Positions 55,172 through 64,000 of a stretch of 64,000 nt of DNA are shown piece after piece. The DNA is from Coriobacteriaceae bacterium AM113-163 (GTDB lineage Bacteria > Actinomycetota > Coriobacteriia > Coriobacteriales > Coriobacteriaceae): assembly GCA_027673765.1 (NCBI GenBank), contig JAQDWB010000006.1:1-64000 (forward strand), read 5' to 3'. A model generated the notes under the pieces. That model did no database searches. It saw only the letters and a program-made list of their open reading frames with translations, and had not been told where the DNA came from. Every line of letters starts with the position of its first letter. Within the stretch, counting starts at the first letter, position 1. The position numbers were made by a program, and so were the translations under genes.

Positions 55172-55200
55172 TGCTTCAGGCGCACCTTCACGACCTGAAG
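55172..55200 (+). promoter_or_regulatory. Possible rpsF leader hairpin
   Basis: CTTCAGG/CCTGAAG stem shortly before the rpsF ribosome site. Many bacteria have an S6:S18-binding hairpin here; the diagnostic bulge was not clear, so the autoregulation call is tentative. Confidence 0.3.
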
Positions 55201-55227
55201 CCACATTTGCCCAGAGGAGGTGACAAT

Positions 55228-55521
55228 ATGAAGGCTTATGAACTGCTGTTCTTTGTTGACCCGTCGCTCGACCCCGAGACTCGTCTCGCTGTTATGAAGC
55301 GTATCGATACCACGATCGCTGAGGGCGCTGGCAAGGTCGACTCCGTTGACGAGTGGGGCAAGCGCAAGCTCGCCTACGAGATCAACGACCTCACCGATGG
55401 TGACTACACCCTCATCAACTTCCACGCAGATCCTACCCAGATCGCCGAGCTTGATCGCGTCCTGCGCATCACCGACGCTGTGGTCCGCCACATGATCGTC
55501 CGTCGCGACGACCAGGAGTAA
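55228..55521 (+). CDS. rpsF: Ribosomal protein S6
   Basis: 97 residues, MKAYELLFFVDPSLDPE start and a C-terminal VVRHMIVRRDDQE. Central WGKRKLAYEI is the family core. S6 pairs with S18 in the 30S platform, and rpsR is two genes downstream. The start ATG 55228 has GAGGAGG upstream. First gene of rpsF-ssb-rpsR-rplI. Confidence 0.98.
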   Translation: MKAYELLFFVDPSLDPETRLAVMKRIDTTIAEGAGKVDSVDEWGKRKLAYEINDLTDGDYTLINFHADPTQIAELDRVLRITDAVVRHMIVRRDDQE

Positions 55522-55569
55522 GACTGTCGTTTTGGACTGGGCTTGTGCCCCAAGAGGAAGTAGTGAGTT

Positions 55570-56022
55570 ATGAGCATCAATCGAGTGAACATCACCGGTA
55601 ACCTCACCCGCGATCCCGAGCTGCGCGCCACCGCCGGCGGAACCCAGGTTCTGTCCTTTGGCGTCGCCGTGAACGATCGTCGCCGTAACGCGCAGACTGG
55701 CGAGTGGGAGGACTATCCCAACTTTGTCGACTGCACCATGTTCGGCACCCGCGCCGAGGCCGTGAGCCGTTTCCTGGCAAAGGGAAACAAGGTCGCGATC
55801 GAGGGCAAGCTGCGCTACAGCTCTTGGGAGCGCGACGGCCAGCGCCGGAGCAAGCTTGAGGTCATCGTCGATGAGATCGAGTTTATGAGCTCCCGTGGTG
55901 GCCAGGGTGGCTACGACCAGGGCGGTTACGCCCCCGCAGCTCCCGCGCCCGCAGCACGTCCTGCCGCACCGGTGGCTACGCCGCCCGCGGTCGACGTCTA
56001 CGATGAGGACATCCCGTTCTAA
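55570..56022 (+). CDS. ssb: Single-stranded DNA-binding protein
   Basis: 150 residues. An OB fold starting MSINRVNITGNLTRDPELRAT, with LRYSSWERDGQRRSKLEV, a Gly/Pro/Ala-rich linker, and the conserved acidic tip DEDIPF that binds partner proteins. Lies between rpsF and rpsR as in most bacteria. Confidence 0.98.
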   Translation: MSINRVNITGNLTRDPELRATAGGTQVLSFGVAVNDRRRNAQTGEWEDYPNFVDCTMFGTRAEAVSRFLAKGNKVAIEGKLRYSSWERDGQRRSKLEVIVDEIEFMSSRGGQGGYDQGGYAPAAPAPAARPAAPVATPPAVDVYDEDIPF

Positions 56023-56094
56023 GGGTTGTTCACCTATTTTTGAGTGAGAGGCGGCTTCGGTTCGCCGAAGTTGCCAAACGAAAGGTATTTTGAC

Positions 56095-56361
56095 ATGGCT
56101 AATGATTTTTCTGCACGTCAGCCGCGTCGTAAGTACTGCCAGTTCTGCAAGGAGAACACTGAGTTCATCGACTATAAGGACACTCAGCTTCTCCGTAAGT
56201 ACATGACCGACCGTGGCAAGATTAAGCCCCGTCGCGTCACTGGCGCTTGCACGCAGCATCAGCATGACATCGCCAACGCCATCAAGCGCGCCCGCGAGAT
56301 GGCTCTCCTGCCGTACACCGTCCCCGTGGTTTCCTCTCGTGGCAACCGCGACCGCGGCTAA
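56095..56361 (+). CDS. rpsR: Ribosomal protein S18
   Basis: 88 residues. [15 protein letters not shown] and [19 protein letters not shown] (in part) are family hallmarks, with a C-terminal [11 protein letters not shown]. The CxxC points to a zinc-binding S18 type. ATG 56095 has GAAAGG upstream after a hairpin CTTCGG/CCGAAG (about 56054-56071). Confidence 0.97.
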   Translation: MANDFSARQPRRKYCQFCKENTEFIDYKDTQLLRKYMTDRGKIKPRRVTGACTQHQHDIANAIKRAREMALLPYTVPVVSSRGNRDRG

Positions 56362-56376
56362 GAAGGGAGACGCATC

Positions 56377-56916
56377 ATGAAGGTTATTCTTCTCGATGAG
56401 ATCAAGGGCAAGGGCGGCGAGGGTGACGTCGTAGAGGTCGCTCAGGGTTACGCTGAGAACTTCCTGTTCCCCAAGAAGCTCGCTGTTGCCGCCACCAAGG
56501 GCAACCTCAAGCAGCTTGACGAGCGTCGCAACAACATCGCCAAGCGCGAGGCCGTCCGTCTGGCTACCGCCAACGAGACCAAGGCTGCCTTCGAGGGCAA
56601 GACGGTCACCGTTGACGTCAAGGTCGGCGACGAGGGCATCCTCTTTGGCTCCGTTACCGCCGCTATGATCGCTGACGCCATCAAGGCTCAGCTCGGTATG
56701 GACATCGACCGCAAGCGCGTCGAGCTCGGTAAGCCCATCAAGGTTGCCGGTGCCCACACCGTTGCCATCTCGCTGTACCGCGAGATCAAGGCCGAGGTTG
56801 TCGTTCTCGTCGGCGTTACCGCCGAGGAGCTCGCTGCCGAGGCTGAGGTCGAGGAGGCCGCTGAGGTCGCCGAGGCCGAGACCGCCGAGGTCGAGACTGA
56901 GGCTGCTGCCGAGTAG
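56377..56916 (+). CDS. rplI: Ribosomal protein L9 with acidic tail
   Basis: 179 residues. MKVILLDEIKGKGGEGDVVEV and GYAENFLFPKKLAV are the N-domain, followed by the connecting helix and C-domain (GSVTAAMIADAI). About 30 extra C-terminal residues are almost entirely Ala, Glu and Val, beyond the usual ~149. GAAGGGAG precedes the ATG. Last gene of the ribosomal cluster, before a terminator. Confidence 0.97.
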   Translation: MKVILLDEIKGKGGEGDVVEVAQGYAENFLFPKKLAVAATKGNLKQLDERRNNIAKREAVRLATANETKAAFEGKTVTVDVKVGDEGILFGSVTAAMIADAIKAQLGMDIDRKRVELGKPIKVAGAHTVAISLYREIKAEVVVLVGVTAEELAAEAEVEEAAEVAEAETAEVETEAAAE

Positions 56917-56948
56917 CATTTGCTGCAACGCAACAATCTTGTTCTAAG

Positions 56949-56985
56949 AAGGGCGCTCTGGGAAACCAGGGCGCCCTTTTGTTTT
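56949..56985 (+). terminator. rplI terminator
   Basis: AAGGGCGC-CTGG/CCAG-GCGCCCTT hairpin followed by TTGTTTT. Confidence 0.9.
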
Positions 56986-57142
56986 ATTTGCGCTGAGTGA
57001 GTGTCATGGCGAACGTTGCGTCGAAGTCCTATACACAGGACCGTTCATCCGTTTGGTTCGGTGATGATTGGCGGCGCGCGGCGCGTTTTGGGACCGTGGC
57101 TGATACTATGGATGCTCGCAAGCGATATGAATGAGGATGCTC

Positions 57143-58534
57143 ATGGCATATGACGATAGGGAGACCGGGCTGACGGTTGAGGACCGCGGCTCCAAGTTGG
57201 GTCTTCCCCAAAACCAAGATGCAGAGGCCAATGTACTGGCCGCTATGCTGCTATCGCCCGAGGTGGTCGAAGAGGCCCAGGTCGAGCTGCAGCCCGATGA
57301 CTTCTACCGGCCCATTCATAAGACCATCTATACCGCGATGGTCGATATGTACAACAGCCGCATTCCCATCGACTCCATCTCGCTGATCGATTACCTGCGA
57401 AGCATCAACAAGCTTGATGCCGTGGGCGGCGAGGCCTACATTTTGGAGTTGATGGGTCAGACCCTGTCGCTCGTCAACTGGCAGCACCATGCCGCTATCG
57501 TTCGCCGCGATTCGATGCTGCGTGAGCTGATCGGCGCCACCAACGAGATCAACGCGCTGGCCTATAACGCTCCCACCGATACCAAAGAGGTCGTGGAGCT
57601 GGCCGAGAGCAAGTTGCTCAAGGTCACGGCGCGCGAGGTCAAGTCGAGCTACAAGACGCTGACCGAGTTTATGGTCGAGGCCTATAACGAGGCCGAGGAA
57701 GTGTGCCAGGCAGGCGGCCAGGCTGCGGGCGTGCCCACGGGCTTCCCGTCGCTCGACCGCATGCTCATGGGTTTTCGCGAGGGCCAGCTCATCATCATCG
57801 GCGCCCGCCCTGCTGTGGGTAAGACGTCGTTCGCCCTGAATCTGGCGCTCAACGCTGCCGCGGCCGGTTATACCGTCGGCTTCTTCTCGCTGGAGATGTC
57901 GGGCAAGGAAATTGCCCAGCGTCTGATTTGCGCCTACGCCATGATTTCGATCAGTGACTTCCGCATGGGCCGCATTAGCCCCGAGCAGTGGGCCAATATC
58001 AACGAGGCCACGCAGACCTTGTCCAAGCTCGATATTCTGATTGACGATACGCCCGGCACCACAGTGACCGAGATTCGCGCCAAGAGCCGCCGCATGCTCC
58101 ACAACAAGGAGAAGGCCATCATCATCCTGGACTACCTGCAGCTGGTGAGTCCTCCGCCGGGACGCCGCTCCGAGAGCCGTACCGTCGAGGTCTCCGAGAT
58201 GTCGCGTGGTCTGAAGATCATGGCCAAGGAACTCAAGATCCCGCTCATCGCGCTGTCGCAGCTCTCGCGTCAGGTCGAATCCCGTACCGGCAAGCGCCCG
58301 CAGCTTTCCGACCTTCGTGAATCGGGCTCCATCGAGCAGGACGCCGATATCGTTATGTTCTTGGACCGCTCCGCCGACGAGGCCGAAGCCTCGCGCGACG
58401 ATCGACCCGACGAGGGCGTTACGCGTATCGTCGTGGCCAAGAACCGTTCGGGCCCGATCGGCGACGTCGACCTGATGTTCCTGCCGGCATCCACCAAGTT
58501 CTATGAGCTTGATGGGGCACATGCCGAGGAGTAG
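57143..58534 (+). CDS. dnaB: Replicative DNA helicase DnaB
   Basis: 463 residues. N-terminal domain (LPQNQDAEANVLAAMLLSPE), RecA-like motor with Walker A GARPAVGKTSFALNLA, Walker B IIILDYLQLV, and LIALSQLSRQVESRTGKRPQLSDLRESGSIEQDAD (in parts). No intein. Unwinds DNA at the fork; a DciA-like candidate loader is encoded near recF. The start ATG 57143 has GAGG six bases upstream; an ATG four codons earlier is possible. Confidence 0.97.
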   Translation: MAYDDRETGLTVEDRGSKLGLPQNQDAEANVLAAMLLSPEVVEEAQVELQPDDFYRPIHKTIYTAMVDMYNSRIPIDSISLIDYLRSINKLDAVGGEAYILELMGQTLSLVNWQHHAAIVRRDSMLRELIGATNEINALAYNAPTDTKEVVELAESKLLKVTAREVKSSYKTLTEFMVEAYNEAEEVCQAGGQAAGVPTGFPSLDRMLMGFREGQLIIIGARPAVGKTSFALNLALNAAAAGYTVGFFSLEMSGKEIAQRLICAYAMISISDFRMGRISPEQWANINEATQTLSKLDILIDDTPGTTVTEIRAKSRRMLHNKEKAIIILDYLQLVSPPPGRRSESRTVEVSEMSRGLKIMAKELKIPLIALSQLSRQVESRTGKRPQLSDLRESGSIEQDADIVMFLDRSADEAEASRDDRPDEGVTRIVVAKNRSGPIGDVDLMFLPASTKFYELDGAHAEE

Positions 58535-58618
58535 GACAGGCGCCCGTTGCAAGGGTATACTGGGAATGTTTTGTGCTTCTGCGTGCCGGCGTGGCGCGTA
58601 GACAGTCCATGAATGTAA

Positions 58619-59914
<1,296 letters not shown>

Positions 59915-59936
59915 TCGGGACCATTTGGTTATTGCG

Positions 59937-59980
59937 ATATACCCCTTTGCAGCCCAAGTGGGCGGCCGAGGGGTATATTT
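59937..59980 (+). terminator. Hairpin between purA and purD
   Basis: ATATACCCCT/AGGGGTATAT stem followed by TTGCTT; a weak terminator or attenuator. Confidence 0.5.
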
Positions 59981-60032
59981 GCTTGCAAAGGGCTCGCGCG
60001 GAGCGGGCCATTCATCCATAGAGGAGGCACCC

Positions 60033-61337
<1,305 letters not shown>

Positions 61338-61358
61338 AATCCGAGAGGAATGAGACGG

Positions 61359-62054
61359 ATGGACGAGAAGAACGAAGAGCTCGTGGACGCGCAGATCGTC
61401 GAAGAGGACAGCCGCATGTATGGGCACGCCGAGGGCGAGCCTGGTGGCGAGGTCGCTGACGAGCCGGCGCTGGTGCTGGGCGACGACGACCCGCACGATG
61501 CCGAGCTGCACGAGAAGATTCTTTCGGAGGAGTGCGCCTGGAAGGGCAAGATCCTCGACGTCCACCGTCTTGAGGTTGAGCTGCCCAACGGTCGCCGCAG
61601 CGCCCGCGATATCGTTCGCCATCCGGGTGCGGCGGCCGTCGTGGCGCTGACCGAGAGCGGCAAGATCGTACTGGTGCGTCAGTACCGCACCGCCATCGAC
61701 CGCGTGACGGTCGAGATTCCCGCCGGCAAGCTCGATCCAGGCGAGGATCCGCTCGATTGCGCCAAGCGCGAACTGCATGAGGAGACGGGCTTTAGGGCTG
61801 GTCGTATTCGCTTTTTGACGTCGATTGTCACGTCCTGCGGTTTTTGCGATGAGATCATCCGCATCTACTTGGCTACCAAGCTCGAGTTTGATGCGCCCAA
61901 CCCCGATGATGACGAGTTTGTCAACGTGGACCTGGTGCCGCTGCACGAGCTGATCGACGCCGTGCTCGACGGCAAGATCGAAGACGCCAAGACCGTCGTA
62001 GGCGCGCTTGCCTGCGACAGCATCGCGCACCGCTTGGGTGGGGCCGATCTTTAA
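61359..62054 (+). CDS. Nudix hydrolase, ADP-ribose pyrophosphatase type
   Basis: 231 residues. An acidic N-terminal ~45 residues then a Nudix fold: the box GKLDPGEDPLDCAKRELHEETGF fits Gx5Ex7REUxEExGU. VRQYRTAIDRVTVEIPAGK is typical of ADP-ribose pyrophosphatases. The C-terminal segment DLVPLHELIDAVLDGKIEDAKTV (in part) also fits. It cleans up ADP-ribose or related nucleotides. The start ATG 61359 has AGGA at good spacing; ATG 61350 is the alternative. Follows purD by 21 bases, so it is co-transcribed. Confidence 0.92.
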   Translation: MDEKNEELVDAQIVEEDSRMYGHAEGEPGGEVADEPALVLGDDDPHDAELHEKILSEECAWKGKILDVHRLEVELPNGRRSARDIVRHPGAAAVVALTESGKIVLVRQYRTAIDRVTVEIPAGKLDPGEDPLDCAKRELHEETGFRAGRIRFLTSIVTSCGFCDEIIRIYLATKLEFDAPNPDDDEFVNVDLVPLHELIDAVLDGKIEDAKTVVGALACDSIAHRLGGADL

Positions 62055-62093
62055 CGAGCGGGGATGATCCCGCAGGTTTGTGTAAGTCAGCGA

Positions 62094-62191
62094 AAGTGCT
62101 CCAATTGAGACAAGGTGGCCTAAAAGAGGAGGGAAGCGTATGGATATACGCGACCGACGATTGAAGGCCAGATTGTCCAAATGGAGCACTT
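62094..62191 (+). ncRNA. Structured element, copy 2 (before the ABC transporter)
   Basis: A single long hairpin: arms AAGTGCTCCAATTGAGACAA (62094-62113) and TTGTCCAAATGGAGCACTT (62173-62191), inner TGGCCT/AGGCCA (62116-62121/62165-62170), and apical GCGTAT/ATACGC (62136-62141/62146-62151). Its internal loop AAAGAGGAGGGAA opposite GACCGACGATTGA is identical to the gyrB-gyrA copy. An in-frame ATG at 62140 with GGAGG upstream lies in the apical hairpin but is probably not the transporter start. Confidence 0.65.
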
Positions 62192-62207
62192 GCAGCGTCG
62201 AGACGAA

Positions 62208-62229
62208 ACGCGGTTTGGTAAAACCGCGT
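62208..62229 (+). promoter_or_regulatory. Hairpin next to the ABC transporter ribosome site
   Basis: ACGCGGTTT/AAACCGCGT stem directly before AAGG and the ATG at 62239. It could limit ribosome access; no T-run, so not a clear terminator. Confidence 0.4.
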
Positions 62230-62238
62230 AAGGTGACT

Positions 62239-64000
62239 ATGTTTAAGAGGTTTCTTTCTTACTACGAGCCCCAGATGGGGCTTTTTGTTGCTGATACTGT
62301 TTGCGCTCTGGTGCTTGCCGCCATTGACCTGGCGTTCCCCATTATCCTGCGCAATTTGACCGGTGGGCTATTTACTCAGGGTCAGGCTGCCATTATGCAG
62401 GCGCTCGGCATGATCGCGGTGGGCTTGGTGTTGATGTATGCCGTCCGCTGCGCCTGCCGCTACTTTGTGAGCTATTGGGGTCACGTGATGGGCGCGCGCA
62501 TGGAGTCCAAGATGCGCGAGGACCTGTTCGACCAGTATGAGCGCTTCAGCTTTGCGTACTTCGACCGCAACAGCTCGGGCGACATGATGAGCCGCGTGGT
62601 CAACGACCTGTTCGATATCTGCGAGGCGGCGCATCACGTGCCCGAGTGGATCATCATCTGCGGCATCGAGATTATCGGCTCGTTTGTGATCCTCTTTACC
62701 ATCGCCCCGGTGCTGGCGCTCGCCATGGCCGTGGTGACGGCGGCGTTTTCGGCCATCATGTTTTGGCAGAACATGCGCATGCGCGAGGTCTTTAGCGACA
62801 ACCGCAAAAAGATCAGCGGCATCAATGCGCAGCTGCAGGATTCGCTGGCGGGCATGCGCGTGGTCAAGAGCTTTGCCAATGAGGAGACCGAACGCTTCAA
62901 GTTCCGCGCCTCAAACAATCGCTATCTTTCGTCCAAGGAGAACATGTATCACGCCATGGGCGTCTATACCGCGACGTATGGCCTGCTTTCGGGTGTGCTC
63001 TATGTGATCGTGGTGCTGCTGGGCGGCTGGCTGGTCGCCCAGGGGCAGCTGCAGGCGGTCGATATGGCGACCTTTGCACTCTATATTTCGCTGTTCTGCA
63101 CGCCGCTCGAGACACTCGTCAATTCGGCCGAAACGTATCAGAAGGCTATCGCCGGCTTTAAGCGTATGGACGAGGTGCTCTCGACCGCGCCGGATATCCA
63201 GGACAAGCCGGGCGCTACGGATCTGCAGGTGACTGCCGGCGCCGTGGAGTATCACGACGTGTGCTTTAACTACGAGGATGTTGAGCTGGGCGAGGGCGAT
63301 GCCGACGAGCGTCCCGTTATCGACCATATGGACCTGTCCATCAAGCCCGGGCAGACCATCGCTTTGGTTGGCCCTTCGGGCGGTGGCAAGTCCACGACCT
63401 GTTCGCTGCTGCCGCGCTTTTATGACGTGGCCGCCGGATCCATTAGCATCGACGGCCAGGACGTGCGCGATGTGACGCAGCAGAGCCTGCGTCGCGCCAT
63501 CGGCCTGGTGCAGCAGGATGTCTATCTGTTTGACGGCACGATTGGCGAGAACATCGCCTACGGCAAGCCGGGCGCTACGGCAGGAGAGATCGCCGAGGCC
63601 GCCCGTCGCGCCAACATCGATGCCTTTATCGAGTCGCTTCCACAGGGCTATGACACGGTCGTGGGCGAGCGCGGCAGCCGTCTTTCGGGCGGACAGAAAC
63701 AGCGCGTTGCCATCGCGCGTGTGTTTCTCAAGAATCCCAAAATCTTGATCTTGGACGAGGCGACGAGTGCTTTGGATAACGAGAGCGAGGAGGCGGTCCA
63801 GGAGTCGCTCGAAGAGCTGGCACGCGGCCGTACCACAATCATCATCGCCCACCGTCTCTCGACCATTAAACACGCCGATGAGATTGCGACCGTTGAGCAT
63901 GGTCGCGTTGTGGAACGTGGCACGCATGAACAGCTTCTCGCCCGTGGCGGCACCTATGCCCGTTACTATCGAATGCAGTTCGAAGGTGCGCGTGCGCACG
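62239..64000 (+). CDS. ABC exporter, fused membrane and ATPase domains (3' end beyond window)
   Basis: At least 587 residues, open at the right edge. Six helices in the transmembrane domain (MFKRFLSYYEPQMGLF start), then an ATPase domain with Walker A GPSGGGKST, Q-loop VQQDVYLFDGTI, signature LSGGQKQRVAIARV, Walker B ILILDEATSALD and H-loop IIIAHRLSTIKHAD. This is the MsbA/LmrA-like exporter class, probably half of a dimer or heterodimer; the substrate is unknown. ATG 62239 has AAGG five bases upstream. An in-frame ATG at 62140 with a strong ribosome site would add 33 residues, but it lies in the structured element. Confidence 0.93.
   Translation, partial: MFKRFLSYYEPQMGLFVADTVCALVLAAIDLAFPIILRNLTGGLFTQGQAAIMQALGMIAVGLVLMYAVRCACRYFVSYWGHVMGARMESKMREDLFDQYERFSFAYFDRNSSGDMMSRVVNDLFDICEAAHHVPEWIIICGIEIIGSFVILFTIAPVLALAMAVVTAAFSAIMFWQNMRMREVFSDNRKKISGINAQLQDSLAGMRVVKSFANEETERFKFRASNNRYLSSKENMYHAMGVYTATYGLLSGVLYVIVVLLGGWLVAQGQLQAVDMATFALYISLFCTPLETLVNSAETYQKAIAGFKRMDEVLSTAPDIQDKPGATDLQVTAGAVEYHDVCFNYEDVELGEGDADERPVIDHMDLSIKPGQTIALVGPSGGGKSTTCSLLPRFYDVAAGSISIDGQDVRDVTQQSLRRAIGLVQQDVYLFDGTIGENIAYGKPGATAGEIAEAARRANIDAFIESLPQGYDTVVGERGSRLSGGQKQRVAIARVFLKNPKILILDEATSALDNESEEAVQESLEELARGRTTIIIAHRLSTIKHADEIATVEHGRVVERGTHEQLLARGGTYARYYRMQFEGARAH

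Noticed and set aside
62208..62239. T-box-like antiterminator before the ABC exporter (GGTAAAACCGCG)
   Set aside because: The conserved T-box bulge is not matched, there is no specifier stem, and an exporter is not a typical T-box target.
62140..62239. Longer ABC exporter starting at ATG 62140
   Set aside because: Despite GGAGG upstream, the added 33 codons lie in the structured element and do not resemble exporter N termini; kept as an alternative.

Overview
The window is the replication-origin region of a GC-rich, Gram-positive actinobacterial chromosome. It is most probably from a Coriobacteriia member, with Collinsella the best guess from gene content, codon usage and intergenic repeat style; this is inference, because there is no rRNA gene to confirm it. 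Strand bias flips near 36.5-40.1 kb. To the left most genes are on the minus strand and to the right most are on the plus strand, as expected for two replichores leaving an origin between rpmH and dnaN.

Left arm (0-36 kb): a TraX-like gene beside tRNA-Lys, an M29 aminopeptidase, purC, an OmpR-type two-component system, a Tat lipoprotein, and a signalling operon. That operon has a solute-binding protein and a sensor/diguanylate cyclase split by an in-frame stop. Next come a Big_2-repeat surface protein lying between purB and a duplicated purB 3' end, purB, tRNA-Gly, an LPATG thioester adhesin, an M28-like membrane protein, a PafB/PafC-like WYL pair, a DinG-type nuclease-helicase, ddl and rlmN. 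The conserved block ytxH-like/parB/parA/(three parS)/rsmG/jag/yidC/yidD/rnpA/rpmH follows.

Origin (36.4-40.1 kb): two intergenic clusters of DnaA-box-like TTTTCAACA sites flank an unusual GHKL-ATPase/winged-helix gene and dnaA, with an AT-rich stretch before dnaN.

Right arm (40-64 kb): dnaN-recF-DUF721-gyrB-gyrA, a tRNA Ile-Ala-Ile cluster, a DUF151 nuclease-like gene, typA, two membrane proteins, two tRNA-Ser genes, rpsF-ssb-rpsR-rplI, dnaB, purA, purD, a Nudix hydrolase, and an ABC exporter that runs off the end. Four purine genes (purC, purB, purA, purD) lie on both sides of the origin.

The most unusual content is intergenic. One structured element has an identical core and divergent but still paired arms, and occurs twice (45019-45119 minus; 62094-62191 plus). 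Hairpin modules recur beside three tRNA genes (Lys, Gly, Ser), each with relics of the tRNA 3' end. There are also several other long inverted repeats. GyrA carries Phe at the position equivalent to E. coli Ser83. No rRNA, CRISPR array, transposase or integrase was seen.
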